Shown: positions 24,922-38,099 of the stretch, one piece after another
Layout of the letters: each line of letters starts with the position of its first letter
Position numbering within the stretch: position 1 is the first letter of the stretch
Assembly: GCA_050084985.1 (NCBI GenBank)
Contig: JBITNC010000001.1
Coordinates: forward strand, 154,380,001-154,444,000
Length of the DNA: 64,000 nt
Source: Nageia nagi
Taxonomy: Eukaryota > Pinophyta
Direction: 5' to 3'
Translations under genes and position numbers: made by a program
Notes under the pieces: generated by a model
What the model was told of the DNA's origin: nothing
Databases searched by the model: none
The model's input: the letters and a program-made list of their open reading frames with translations, nothing else

Positions 24922-25648
24922 TGTTCCAAATTGGATGGCATTAGGTTGATCTCTATAGGAGCAATACTCATTCTATAGGTATATATGCTTGGATCTTGAT
25001 TAAAGACTAAAATTTAGAGGTGATTAGTGATAAAAATCATGCTATTAACATCATGCATCTACTATTTTTAGGTTGTTAATGATGTGCATCTTGATGAGTT
25101 AGCAGTGGAAGTTGGAGGGGCATCGATGATTCAACTAGCTAAGTGGTTCAAGATCATAAATTAGCATCTTGAAGATGATTCCAAGCCAATTTAAAGGTAT
25201 GGTACTCTCTTGATTCATTAATGAAGATTTAGAGAGTTTTAGAATTTTGGGATTGTAAATATTTGAAGGAAGGCCAAGAGTCATTCCAAAATTTTTGTAG
25301 TTCTAAAGTTGTTCTTCTTACTATAGGTGATTGTAGTAGTGTTGTAGGAGACAGTATTGCCATTATTTTGATGGTATTTCTCTATATCCATGTAATATTG
25401 TAATTTCCATAGATAATGAGAAGAAAAGCCTCTAATTACATGTTAAATTAGCTCACATTGGGTGAATCAGGGTAAATCATTATGCTAATCTTATTGTATG
25501 ATTTGTTATTATTGATTTATAGTTTTGCATTGTGCAATTTTAAATTTATATGCAATTTGATAGATCTCATAATGGTGAATGTATTTTTTTGTTTGAATCT
25601 ATAAGTGAGGATCCGAGTATGCTATAAGCATACAATGATTATAGATTA
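24922..25648 (+). repeat. 3' LTR of the gypsy element
   Basis: 727 bp, starting TGTTCCAAATTGG just after the purine tract TTGGGGAGA. The last base pair reads TA instead of CA, a single decay mutation. The ATAAT target duplication follows directly. Confidence 0.92.
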
Positions 25649-25653
25649 ATAAT

Positions 25654-27025
25654 TGAACATGAAAAGGCTTGAAATACCAACAAACTCACTCAATGGTGTT
25701 CCTAAAGAGAAGCAAAATATGAAAGGAGCAATTGCAATAGTGATAGCCATTGAAGGAGTTAGTTTAAGAAGCTAATTAGTTAAAGAACTAGCAAGGCCAA
25801 ATCAATAAAGCCATGTGTGATGCATGAAGGGAACACAAAACTATTACAAAGAACTTCCCTAAGATATAGTTCTAATTTTCTATAAAGGATAGTTTTGATA
25901 TAATCATTTGCAAATCATTACACATAGTTAGGGTTCAAGTTTAGTTAATTCATTTCATACAACTTTGCTTATAAATATGAAGTAATTTAATGTAATAGAG
26001 TTTGGCCTTTTAAGTGTTTGCCCTCTACAATTTTACTCAAACTATTTTATGAATACAAGTATGACATATTTTATCTTTCATCAAGTATTATCTTATGTAT
26101 GTACTTAAATTGTTGTCTATGCTTCATAGCTTCATGGATAAATATTGAGTTAGTATCTATTGGTTTCATACCTAAAAAGGATTCCTATTTATGATGATAC
26201 AATTTGTGGTTGTTAATTTGTATATCCTTTTAGTTGTTCTACTTGAGGAAGCCTCCATTGGTTAAGAATATTCATTTTAATTACTTGCATGCTTCGTCTA
26301 TCTCTTTCTTGTACCCTACACTTTTAGATAATAATGTAGTAGACCCTCCCTTGAGAGGAATTTGGCCTTAAAACTAGAGTTTCAAATAGGAAAAGTGGTT
26401 CATCCTTGATGACTCAATTGATTATGATTCAAGGTAAATCCTTGTGTAAAAACATGGCTACAATAGATCATATGATGGTTTTGATAAAAGATGTTAGAAA
26501 TCAATCAAATATTAAGATAGATTGGATTAAACAACTAATTTCATATTTCAAAACTAGTATATGCCTTGAAAATCTAGATAAATCTTAAAGAAGAAGGTTT
26601 CAATTGTAGGATATGAAGTATGTGATGATTGATGACTACTTGTACTACTATATTTTAGCAATTTTGCATCATACCATATGTCATATAATTGCATTTTGAT
26701 TCCATGATGCAAGATGCATCAATGTTTGACATGTCTACATCAATTTATGTAAAACTAATTTATTTTATATATTGGTTGATGTGTGAATTTATGTATTATT
26801 TTGATATATTATTTGCATCAAACAATACACCAAGTCAAAAAAGAAATTAAAAAAAGGAGCAGATCATGCACACAGATCATGATATGATCAATTATCAATG
26901 TTTGATGCATTCCCTTGATTGATGATCAATTTTGAATGGTAGGTTTATGCCATTGATCAATGAATGAAGGAACTTACCCTTTATAAGGGCATTGTTCATG
27001 ATATAGGTCTACAAGAGCTACAGAT
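25654..27025. other. AT-rich stretch, TGATCA-rich palindromic words
   Basis: No gene recognised. Between about 26860 and 26980 TGATCAAT/ATTGATCA words cluster, including the perfect 12-bp palindrome CATTGATCAATG near 26953. Confidence 0.4.
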
Positions 27026-27432
27026 ATGTTCAAGAGCATAGAGAATAGTGTGTATCTATATTTTGTAGTAAGTAAAATGTGCATTGAATATTTCAATCAT
27101 CCATATTTCGTGGATGCTTGTAAATTTTTTAACTATATGATCGAACATCATATCTTCTCATGGAATATGAAAATTTTAGGATACCAAAAATATGGCTTTC
27201 CTCAACAATCATTGAAACTATTTCACCAAATGCAATAAACACCAATAGTAGTCCAACTAGAATTCACATTTTCCTACATCCTTAAAGCATGCACCAAATT
27301 GAGAGATTTGCAAAAGTTTTTTACATACATAAAAGGCTCTTTAAAAGAAAATTTATGTTGGATGTTATGGTTGTGAGTGCCCTGGTGGACATATATGCAA
27401 AATGTGGAAGCATAGAGGTGAATTATTCCTAG
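27026..27432 (+). pseudogene. PPR protein pseudogene fragment (PLS class)
   Basis: The reading FVDACKFFNYMIEHHIFSWN, ILGYQKYGFPQQSLKLFHQM, then FTFSYILKACTKLRDLQ and, after a frameshift near 27350, VVSALVDIYAKCGSIEVN matches about two consecutive pentatricopeptide repeats of the plant PLS class. These proteins bind organelle transcripts and act in plastid or mitochondrial RNA editing and processing. Only a fragment of the usual 500-900 residues is present, with a TAA at about 27237 and a terminal TAG at 27430-27432. No targeting peptide or further repeats are seen. It is a dispersed gene fragment. Confidence 0.78.
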
Positions 27433-28039
27433 GTAATGTAAATAATTGATATTTCACAAGATGTATGATGTAAACAAAAAATATTCATAGGTAATGTTAA
27501 CAATTGCTATTTCATAAGATGCATAATAACTAGATCAATTTACCTTTCCCCTGATTCCTTAAGACCAAACTAGAATATTTTGATGCTATACATGATGATT
27601 TATTCAACCTATATAACATCAATTATTTGACACTTGGAATATTGATGCATTATGTAATAAAAGATGTTATAATTAATGCAAAAATTGATGTTTTGTTTGA
27701 CAATACCCTTAGCATCAATTTATACATCATAATTTCTATAGTTTTTTTTTTTTTTTAAATAATACTATAGATTAACACATGGTATGATGTAAAATTAGTT
27801 AAGTGTATTAGTGCTATATAGAATTTTTTTTTATGGAACCATACTTAGATGTGTCTCTTAATATAAAGTAGGCATAATTTTATAATAATTCCATCATGGT
27901 TTCTCAAGAGGAAACTTCTCTAAGAAAACTACAGTAGCTAAAATTTTATAGGTAGGCTATTACTGGCATACCTTATTCCAAGATTTCTTCAAGATAGCCC
28001 ATGAGTGTGATAAATGAAATATGTATGTGGGGAAAATAA
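27433..28039. other. Non-coding AT-rich stretch
   Basis: No gene recognised. It contains a short direct repeat: TAGGTAATGTAAATAATTG at 27430 and a near copy at about 27489. Confidence 0.4.
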
Positions 28040-28952
28040 GAAAAAAATACCTCTTATGCCTGTGTTGGTAGAAGAACTATTTCAATAGTGGGGATTAGAT
28101 TTCATTGAAATTATTAATTCAAACTCCTTAATAGGGAAAAAAATCATATTAATTACAACATATTATTTTACAAGATGGGTTGAACCAATTCCTAATTGCA
28201 AAAGTGTAGACCAAGAAGTAGTAATTAGTATTCTATAAAGACTTACTACCCTCTTTAAGAAATCCCATAGACTATTATTTTTTATAATGGTCTAGTTTTC
28301 TTGGGTGATAAATTTTTGAGTTTATTATTGAATATGGAATATATTGGTAGGCATCATCTAATTAATATTTATAAGGTAATGGCTTAGTTGAATTTACCAA
28401 TAATTATTTAACCTAGATAATAAAAATGATGATTAAGGGTAATCAAATGAAATTACATAACAAGATAGATTTGACATTATGGGTGAAAAAATAAATGTTA
28501 AATAAGCAATCAAAGCTTATCAATATGCATTTGTATATGTAAACATACATGTTTTTCTTATCCATTTAGAATTATCTGCTATAAATATGTTGGAATATAA
28601 TTTCCCTAATTTGAGACCTTTGCAAGTCAAGATGAATCAATTATCATAATTGGATGAAGATCATGAAAAGGCACACTTGGCTTATTAGCATATACAAAAG
28701 ATTACTAAAAAGTGGTTCAATAAAAAGAAATCATCCCAAGTAACATTTCAACTTAGAGATATTGTTCTTAAGTGAGATGAAGATCATGCAAAATTAGGAA
28801 AATATCAAAAATTTGATTCCTATTGGATCGGTCCATATGTGATTATAGAGGTCTTACAAAATAATACATATTATCTTAAAGATATTATTAGGTATCATGA
28901 GCTAGTTATTCTAGTAAATGTGATTGATTTGAAATATCTCCAAGTGATTTAA
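28040..28952 (+). pseudogene. Ty3/gypsy (Tat-like) integrase remnant
   Basis: The core starts WGLDFIEIINSN and TTYYFTRWVEPIPN, motifs typical of Tat-lineage plant gypsy integrases. It continues through LEYNFPNLRPLQ-like sequence and ends with VTFQLRDIVLK, KFDSYWIGPYVIIEV and NVIDLKYLQVI before TAA near 28952. The DNA-binding tail is well preserved, but the core carries many stops and frameshifts. Upstream RT is not visible. Confidence 0.8.
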
Positions 28953-29369
28953 ATTTTCCACTCTTGTAATTTGTATATAGTATATAGTTCTTTTATATTT
29001 AGTGTAATGAGCAAGTATTTTGTTAGATGACAAGTATAATATCACATCAATAGATTTTGAATTCAAACTTTGGATAATGTTGAGACAAGTGCAAAATGAT
29101 CCTTATTAAATACATATTAAATGGAATTAATATTTTTAGAACCTTATTATTTATGCCTATATCTCAACCACTCATCTATGGCATGTGGTACCATTTTGTT
29201 CATTTAATTATCATGCATGCCAATGGTCAGATCTAATTATCTCTTATCAACTATCTCTACCATGTTAGCAATTAGTTTTGAATACAAGTCCAAAATATCT
29301 TGAGAAAATATAATGGTGGTGAAAATTATAGATTTTTTTGTGTGAGACCCCAGCTAGCATAAGAATTTA

Positions 29370-30340
29370 TAGCTATGAAAGAGCAAACAACAAGTGATGT
29401 TAAAGGAAAAGGTGTAGCTATGGTTTCCCAAGAAGATATATGAGATTCTCAATAATAATATGACTATAAGAAGCAAAAGGAGGAGCTCCATAACTATTAT
29501 CTATTATTATCAAATAAACTATTTTCCCAACTACCAATACCTCAAGTACACTTTATGGAGTAAGTATATCTAGTAGGAGAATAAGGCAATCACAAAAATG
29601 AATACATGGAGGGATAATAACTAGAAGTTGCTTATTGTTGCTAAAGGAATGTTGTGTGAATAGCTTCACAAACAAGGAACCTTCCACATATTTGAGATAG
29701 GATATGCATATTATATTTTATTTGAGTCATTTAATGCTCTTGAATTGTTATACTAGATGGCTCAAAGGAGGATTTGAAAAGGATTTGTTATTCTAGAATG
29801 GGAAGACATGAAACCTAGGCAATCTAAAGTTGAGTATAAGGAGAAAATATTTTTAGATCATTTCCAAGATTTAAAAAGATATGGCAATCCATAAGAAGTA
29901 AATTAGGTGAAACTAAAATATATGGTCTTGATTTTGAATAGATCCTTTCAGTTACTAAGCAATAAGCACTTGATTATACTAAAATGGGATTTGGCATCAT
30001 GATAAAAATAGTATTGGAAAACTAAAGAACTTTTATTAATCTTGAGACACTCAAGTATGTTTCTAATTCATATAATAAGGATGGTTGTAAACCCTATTCT
30101 AAAAAAGATGAAAAGAATGTAAATATGGATGAGGCACCTACTCTAACTATATTTTCTATAAAAAGAGACTGTATACATACTTTTCCTATTGCACCAAGGT
30201 TTATTTTACAAGATCTTATCAAAAAAGGATTATTGAGACCAATGAATAGAAAAAATTAAGATGATAGTGTGAGGTTTGACTTGATCACCCCATCCATGGA
30301 GCTTTCTTGGGGCAATCAAGCCAAAACGGGGAAATGAAGG
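29370..30340 (+). pseudogene. Weak coding-like remnant downstream of the Tat-like pol
   Basis: Beginning near an ATG at about 29376 (KEQTTSDVKGKGVAMVSQED), several stretches read as protein, for example VEYKEKIFLDHFQDLKRYGN and TFPIAPRFILQDLIKKGLL. Frameshifts and stops are frequent. I cannot assign a family; the basic N-terminus could belong to a gag or to an additional Tat ORF. Confidence 0.35.
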
Positions 30341-31109
30341 AGCTTCACCAAAGGTTCATGCTACTATACAAGAGTTAAATTTTTTTGAATATTTTCTTTC
30401 TCTTCTTTTATGGATATGTAATTCAACTTCTCCTTGTTATACTTTCAAAAAGGGGAAAACTTTAGCCACATAAATATGATTTTTAATAAAATAGAAATTA
30501 TATTTTAGGTGTCAAAAATGTAAAAGATGTATAAGTATTGAAAAGACATAAAATAGTATTGTAATCAATGTAATTGGTGTAAATGCTAAGAAATGCACTA
30601 CAAGCTATGTAATACTTGCAAATATTAAGAAAAGTAAATAATCAAGATGTTGCTATAAAAGAAGATCAAAATCAAATAATTCCCTATTGGATAATCAAAT
30701 ATTAGATAGGTCAACATATGAGCATCACATCATATGAAAAATTATTGTAATTTGTAATGCTATATATCTAAGCATATATTATTTACTCTTCATCATTCAT
30801 TACATATATTAATTTCACCTTTAGATATCTCAATTCTAATAGAATTGGAATCATGCAATGGCTTATTCTATAACATGAACTTTGTATTTTTGGATTCATA
30901 TTACACTAGATCTGGGTAACAAACCTATTCATGATTTTGATCTTCAAACCTAACAAAGAGAAGAATTCAAGCACATTTCTATTACACAATTATCCTCATT
31001 TATACTTTAGTAAGTATATTATACAAACATAGTACTTTATTTAATTAAAATTCATTATTTTTTGTCTAAATTATTAATCTAAAGGTGGAAAGAATTACTT
31101 ATTATGAAG
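30341..31109. other. Non-coding stretch with a possible polypurine tract
   Basis: A purine tract TTTCAAAAAGGGGAAAA near 30443 resembles the tract before the left gypsy LTR, but no TG...CA LTR follows recognisably. The rest is AT-rich. Confidence 0.3.
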
Positions 31110-34100
31110 AAGGAGAAATTTTAAAGTAGTGAATTTATACCTAGTATTCTACCATGATGGAAAAATATTGGATAGTTGGGAAATAACACAATTTTTATTT
31201 CCTTGAGTTAGGGAGGTTATACAAGGGTTGTGTGGTTTTGGGTTATGAAAATGAGGTTGGGTCCATTGCCTTTATAATTATGATGATAAAAGAGATCATG
31301 TTGAAACATATATACTATGAATAGGCAAAATATATTTCAAGAAATATAGATAATTTGTTGAAAATGTTATCGGTTGGTGAAATTAGGTATTCCTCATGCA
31401 TATTTTAGTTGAGCTTGCAACAAAACTAGGAACATTTTTCTAGCAAATATATTACCTTATCACCTCCACTAAGAGAATATGGATCCCCAATGAGTATTGA
31501 TATGATAACCTAAGTACTCTTGAAATATAGCAAGTTATATTATAATTTTATAGAGTTATTCATAGAGCCTGCATTCAAATATTGGCAAGATCAAATCTAT
31601 CACATATAAACAAGAAATATCAAAATATTTTACAAGGTGGCAACAAACTTAGGGATTGGTATTTTTAGAAGTCTTGCATGGTACTCATAAGGTATGGTTT
31701 CTATCAAGAGCTTTTTATATTACCAAAATTTGTTACACCTCAATTATTTTGTATTGAATTAGGTAGACAAACAAATGCTATCGAGATTAAGTATGGATTT
31801 GAGGGTGGCTATAGGCCTATTTTTAAGTTTTCCATAGTAATAGATATGGTGACCTTAGATGATTGTGGGAGTAGAGATGTTGTGACTAGGTTCCTTAAAT
31901 ATACCTTCAAACTATAGCAATTATAATCCCCTTGGCCTTATGACCTGAATAATTTCATAACCCCTATTTTTAAGAAAAAAAATAAGGGCCTAACTTTTGA
32001 ACATGAAAGTATGCCATATATAGAAGGTTATGCAAATAGGTTAAGTCCTAGGATAAAAAAGACCCAAAGTGGAGTTTCTCAAAATTGTATAAGCCATGGA
32101 TGAATCTTAAGGGAGTTACCAAGAGGTGTCATGAGGAAAATGAGAAAATAATTCTTAATTTAACCAGATGATCAAAGAAGAATTGAGGTAATAAAAGTAC
32201 TAGGGAGAAAATAAAATAACTTATTTTACAAGCGAGTGGGGTTCAAGAAGTATTCCCAATGAAATAAGAATAAGGTATAGAAGATATGAAATGGAATATA
32301 CCTAAATTCTCTATAAAGATTATCTCTGACTATGTGCTCCTTCCAAAACCAAAGGCACAAAATGATCCCTACTAAAGTGCCTAAGATATAGTCTAAGGAA
32401 AGTCTATTAGTTAGAAGAATCAGGGCTCATTATAAGGGTAGCAAAAAATGATACCAATATTTTAGCACAATCACAAGTAGACCTAGTTGCATCTAAATTT
32501 CCTAGCCTAGATATTCAAGAGATTGATATCCCTTCTCCATAGAAAGATAGTGCACATATTTCTCTCTTTGAAACCACAAAGGTAATATAATTTTATTCAA
32601 TGCATGCTATAAGTGATGAAGTAATACATGAAAAATATTTTGCATTTCAATAAGTTTTACCTCAACCTTAATAGTTAATACACTACAAGTAATTTAATCC
32701 TCTTATAGAGGTACAAAACAAACTTGATGCTTAAGCAAATGTACAAAGTGAAACTATAGAATAAGAAAATCAACAAAAAGTACTAAATGTTGTAATGAAA
32801 AGGAGAAGACAAAGAGAAGAAAATCATGATAAAGATGTGACCTCTAGAATTAGTGAGGGTGGTGATAATAATAAAGAGAAAAATATTTCAAACTCCATGG
32901 ACCAAATGGATAAGACAACTAATAGCAGAGTGGTAGAAATGGAAGATGAATTAAAAATGATAAGGAAAAAAATAAGAAAGATGAAATAACCATTAGTAAA
33001 CAAAAATCCTTTATATCTCTTGGTAAATCTTCTTTGATAGTACCTTTTAAAATAGAATAAATCTAGAGCATATTTAGAATTTAAACTATTGAGCATGTAG
33101 ATTGGGCTAAATGGATTATGGAATCCCCATGTTTTATTGAACATAAAAAATGAATTCTAAGTATGGTTGACAATGAAATTGGTGGTTTAAAAGTGGATAC
33201 TTTACCTATTATAATACTTGAGAAAGAAAGAGATTACTTTGTTAGTGATGAATATGAACATGGAAGAGGCTCCTGCACATGGCCAATGAAGATATTTAGT
33301 GAATTTTGTAGAAGTAGTAGGTATATATTTGGTAAATCAAGAAAGGAAAACAGAGGATGTTACTATGAAAGTGTGCAAATTGGAACAAGAGTTAAAGAAT
33401 ATAAAGAACACTAACATTGGCCTTAAGAACCAAAATGTCAATTTAACTTCTAAGTTAGTGGCCTAGTAAAAGGAATATGAGAGCAATATACAAAGTATCA
33501 AGGTTTAACTCTAAGAAACTAAAAGGAAGAATGAATAGCTTACAAAAATATTGTGTGATGCTAAAGATCGACAAAATGAGAAACTTAAGCAAAGCATGTC
33601 TTAGAAAGAAGAGGTAAATCAAATATTGGCTGGTGGTAATGCTAATTTGGTCTTAATTATTAATGGAGCTAAGAAGAATATAGTAAAATAGATTGTAGGT
33701 AAAGAGACTAGCTTATATAGACTTACAAAATTAATACAGGAAGTTGAATAGGCACTAAATGCATATGAATATGAAATGTTAGTTACATATAGTACAAAAG
33801 AGGATATAGCATTTATTACCAAGAGACATGAGAAGGACCTATTAAGGAGATTGATAAACATCTATTTTTTATGATTTATGCATAGATATAGATAATGTTG
33901 TAATGCAATTGAGAATGGAGGTAGTGTATATGAAGATACATTTTGAAGCTATAAAAACATTGAAAATGCCAAAATTTTGGATGCAATAAAATGTGGAGAA
34001 ATCAATTGCTACTTGGGTAACAAATACCCAACAATATATTGACATGGATACTATTTCCTAGTAATAGTATGAAATCAAGAACTTAATATTCATGAATGAG

Positions 34101-34390
34101 ATAAATTAGGAAGCAATATCCATATTCATTTACTCTTCCAAATTACATATTTCATTAGTCAGATTCAAGATTAACATGACCCAATTGCAGATCATTCTAG
34201 AATTCTCAAAAGTAGATATTGATGAATTGGAAGCTTTATATAAATTGATGATTTCCATATTACCAAAGGAGACTAAATCTATATAGGATCCCTCAAAAGA
34301 TACATAGCCTTAAAAATATAATATATAAGGGATTCTTCTTCAATAGGTTGAAGTTCCCAATGACCCACAAAAAATATCAATTTTTTAACA
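31110..34390 (+). pseudogene. Long decayed ORF with a coiled-coil region, unrecognised
   Basis: About 3.2 kb reads as a mostly continuous protein over shifting frames. The N-terminal part includes an uninterrupted 79-residue stretch (31678-31917: GFYQELFILPKFVTPQLF). The middle holds FSIKIISDYVLLPKPKAQND and a Lys/Glu/Arg-rich segment (32795-32989). A strongly charged heptad-like part follows (KVCKLEQELKNIKNTNI, then AKDRQNEKLKQSMS). The end reads TQLQIILEFSKVDIDELEAL and SILPKETKSI. Many of the stops are TAA/TAG where CAA/CAG would fit. It sits downstream of the Tat-like integrase, where such elements carry additional ORFs. No enzyme motif is seen and the function is unknown. Confidence 0.5.
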
Positions 34391-36107
34391 TCTAAGATAT
34401 TATCTTATTTCCCCATTTTGTTTCTCTTATGATCCACTTATAAATTCCTATTTTGTCTATATTTCCATGCTTCTTCATTCCCCTTATCAATTTTGATTAT
34501 CTAACATGTATAAGTATAAAGGTAATATTAAGTAGAAGCATAAGGTAAATAACCAACCTACCACTATCTAGGTAATAGGGATATAATATGCATTAGACTT
34601 AGTTATTTTTGTAAAATTTTGTATGATTTACTATTTTAGATGAGAGACATCATCATGGGCCATACTAAATGAAAAAAAATAGCAAGGTAGAGTGTATTAT
34701 TTTATGAGTGATTAAAAAGTTAAACCTTTTGGTGAGTGATTCAACTGAAACATCTAATGACCCACATAGGAGGAATTAGCATTGTGAGTAGGAATGAATG
34801 CTTGACTCCATCTAGTTTGGGGTGTTTGATCCCTAGGTCCTTGCCAATGTGTGAACACCAATACATTTCCATATGACATGTGTTGGTCACCTAAGGAGAA
34901 TGTAAATCTATGTTCAATTTTTCTCACACTGTAGTTTGACAATCTAGTACTACATAAAAGGTGGAGAAGTCAACATCTATAACCTTATCAAAGGTAGTGC
35001 AAGCACCTGAACTGCAAAAGTTGATAGTGTTATTAGTACATGCATGATATTGAATTATCAAAATATTGTGTCTGGGTATTAAGAATGAAAAACTTCAATA
35101 CATATTACACAAGTCCACTAGCTCAAATATAGATCTAAGACTAATCAAGGTAATTGAAACAATACCCATACATTGAAGATAAATTAATGTAGATAAATTA
35201 GAGATTTAACTAGTAGAATCATAATACATACTTCATTGTATTTTAGTTCATATGAGTAGGTAGACATAATTAGTTAAGTTCTTGTCTTGTTATTTTATGA
35301 TATTATAAGTATTGAGTTCTTAGATAGAGAATGGGTTGTACTTTCTACCATAGTTTCCCTTTGTAGAATGTATTTATATTTCATATTTGAATCAATATAT
35401 TGTGTATTTCCCTTATTTTAAGTTATTATTGTAACTGTTATTATATTTGGTATGAATGAAGCTTATATTTGAATTTGTGGTTATCTAATGCAATTGGAAA
35501 ACCCTAATTCTTGACTAGTCTTTTGTTCCAAGAATTTAGCTATGGATTACTTCCCTTACATGTAATGCTCAATCTACTCATTTTGTTATAGATATTTTCT
35601 TTGATATGATATTTATTGTTATGTTTATTTATTTTAGTTTTTAATTCATATACTTAAAGTAGTATTTCCTTTTCTTTGCCATAAATTTGAACCTCAACAT
35701 GGAGAGGAGCAAGCCTTAACCAAAGAGTGAACAACATAATCTCCAAAACCCTATTGTTATCTTATTTATGAGTGATTTGATTAGCTAAATTACAAAGGTA
35801 GTACATTTGGGAGAAACACTCACAATGCCACTTAGGAAGTAGGAAAACCATCCCTAAAAAGCTATGCTACATGATTACAAGTGAGAGCATTAATTAATAC
35901 CTCAAAATTAATAAAATCAATCCTAGATATAATATGTCCCACTTAGAGATATCTAATTCTCTTTTAGGATTACAAATTTACATGAATATGTACCATAATT
36001 ATTAAAATATAAAAGTCACTCCTAAATATCATAAATTACAATCACACATCCTTAAGAGAGGGATGTCCCACCCTTGGTGGTCAAATAATACATTACTAAA
36101 AAAATGA
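34391..36107. other. Non-coding, partly LTR-like stretch
   Basis: No gene recognised. The part around 35480-35560 (ATGCAATTGGAAAACCCTAA, then TTAGCTATGGATTAC) aligns by eye with 60640-60705, suggesting LTRs or leaders of related Tat elements. Boundaries cannot be set. Confidence 0.35.
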
Positions 36108-36496
36108 TGTTAGGATCCTAAATCCTAACATTTACTTATATTAATTCTTTAATTAGATTATCAACATATATTAAATTGTAAGGTGGACCAACATGGTTTC
36201 TAAGGTGAAATGCCATTTTGTAATGAAAAATTAGTTAGGGTTAGGATAATAGGACTATAAATATGTGTAGGGGATAAATAGAATTCATCTTGGAAAATAT
36301 ATTATTCTAATTTGTAAGGAGGTAGCCCCCTTGAAGTGGTCTATGATTCATTTTGCTATTAGTAAAGTTTCTCTATTATGATCTTGCTACTATTTTGATT
36401 CACATTATTATTCTATTATTATTTGGATCTATTGCTAGTTCATATTTCTCTATTATTTAGCTCAAATTCTATTTTATCTCTTTTTAGTTCCTAACA
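36108..36496 (+). repeat. 5' LTR of the Tekay/Del-like element
   Basis: 389 bp from TGTTAGGA to TCCTAACA, a perfect 8-bp terminal inverted repeat. The first 23 bp form a hairpin (TGTTAGGAT, 5-base loop, ATCCTAACA). A TATAAATA box lies at 36256-36263. The primer binding site follows after 2 bp. Confidence 0.88.
36256..36263 (+). promoter_or_regulatory. TATA box in the LTR
   Basis: TATAAATA about 150 bp into the 389-bp LTR, on the coding strand of the element. Confidence 0.6.
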
Positions 36497-36498
36497 TC

Positions 36499-36510
36499 TG
36501 GCATCATAGC
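36499..36510 (+). promoter_or_regulatory. Primer binding site (initiator-Met tRNA type)
   Basis: TGGCATCATAGC matches TGGTATCAGAGC at 10 of 12 positions, 2 bp after the LTR end. Confidence 0.8.
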
Positions 36511-37189
36511 TTCAATTTCGATACCTATGGGTAGGTTGAAGACTTAGATTTATCTAATCCTAGCTGAAATATTAGTAAAATCTTTCCAAATTTTGAGGTC
36601 AAATCAAGTTGAAGACTTAAAAATTTCCCATTTCTAGCTAAAATGCTACCAAACAATTTCTAGAACCGTAAGATTACATTGAGTTGAAACCCTGTAAATT
36701 TTCCATTTCATAGCATAAACTCTACTAAATTTTCCATAAAAAATCATGTAATTTATCCTACAACCCTAGTCCATTACCCTTTTTTGAATTGCATAATTTA
36801 TATATCAAGTCATTTTTGTTGTCCATTTCATCATTATTTATCAATTTTCAAAATACATCAAGCTTCCATTTTCAAGAAATAGTTTTCAATTTAGAACCCT
36901 AGGTTTTCAAATTAAAAATAGCAATTGCCAAAATGTGTAAAATACTTCAAAGGTCATTATCTCTCAAACCATGAGGAATTGGTTGATTTTGAAAAAGCTT
37001 GTTAATTACCAAAGGTAATAATTTTTTAGGAAAAAAAGTTCAAGAACTCAAAAATCATTATTTTTATACCTATCCCATTATGATTAATTTTTTGTGTTGG
37101 TCAATTTGACATATAGAACCCAAGCAATATTTTAGTTTCCAAAAAAAGTAGCTTCTAAAAATAGTAGTTTTCATAAATAGTAAGATGGT

Positions 37190-38060
37190 TAAGGGAGAAT
37201 ATCCTTGGATTTAGATAATTTTTCTTAGAGAATTGATTACATGGGGGAACTAATTGGTGATGTTCACCTCCCAATTATCCTTGATGAACTAAAAATGTCA
37301 ATGGAGGCTATAACTTCCAATTATGGTTTTTTTAATAACACCCTACAAATTATTTAACAAACATCAACTATAGGTGTATCATCTAGTTCAAGTGAGTCAA
37401 ATGGATCTCAACCACATATTAGGAAAGACATTTTCATAACTCAAGGACCATAAAAAACTTGTATTCTTCCATGAATGACCAAGTTGGATTTTACAAGATT
37501 TGATGGTGAAGATTCCATTAGTTAGATGTATTAGGTAGAATAATATTTCTCCTTAAATCAAACTCTTAAGGTATAAAAGATCAACTTCGCATCATTTCAT
37601 CTAGAGTGCAAAGCTATCCAATGGTACCAATGGTTTGAGAAGGTAAATAGTACCCCTTCCTAGGGGATTTTACAAAAAAACCTTCTCATCAAATTTGGCC
37701 TAAGAAATTTTGAATATTTTATAGGTGCACTCATTAAACTTCTCCAACAACAATTATTAGGATAACCAAATGAGCGAAAGATAAGTTAAACGCTCAACAT
37801 AAATAGGCAAATCAACTATTTTGGAAACCACATAATTTTCAAGGTGGACCCAAACTAAATCATCAATTGATGATTTAAAGTGACTTACTCTAGCATTAAT
37901 GGAGAAGCATAAGAAAAAGGGGCTCTATTATAATTATGATAAGAAATTTGATGCCCTAGTTGAATTAATAGAGGAAATATTTAAGGATGCAGTGGAAAAC
38001 ATAATAGAACAACTAAAGCAAATCATTAAGAAAACTCCTAAAATTTATTGCAATGGATTT
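37190..38060 (+). pseudogene. Gypsy gag (Tekay/Del-like)
   Basis: Motifs TKLDFTRFDGEDSIS, VEQYFSLNQT-like sequence, then KINFASFHLECKAIQWYQWF and LLIKFGLRNFEYFIGALIKL identify a Retrotrans_gag domain. The N-terminus carries LPIILDELKMSMEAITSNYG. Stops (for example TAG where Trp or Gln is expected) and frameshifts inactivate it. The product would be the particle-forming capsid. Confidence 0.85.
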
Positions 38061-38099
38061 TCATGATTCTTCTCACTATAATTTATAAAATATCATAGA

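Larger units (their letters stand above)
19424..25653 (+). mobile_element. Ty3/gypsy LTR retrotransposon with nested hAT, target duplication ATAAT
   Basis: Two LTRs of matched length (19429-20156 and 24922-25648) are flanked by the exact 5-bp duplication ATAAT (19424-19428 and 25649-25653). An iMet-type primer binding site follows the 5' LTR and a GGGG-containing purine tract precedes the 3' LTR. Inside are gag, a short RT end, RNase H and integrase. Most of the zinc knuckle, protease and RT is deleted near 22690, so the element is non-autonomous. A 1516-bp hAT-type element interrupts gag. The LTRs differ noticeably from each other, so the insertion is old. Confidence 0.93.

Noticed and set aside
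29091-29105. AAAATGATCCTT, similar to the hAT terminus
   Set aside because: No partner terminus, no 8-bp duplication and no array nearby; a 12-base match in AT-rich DNA can be chance.
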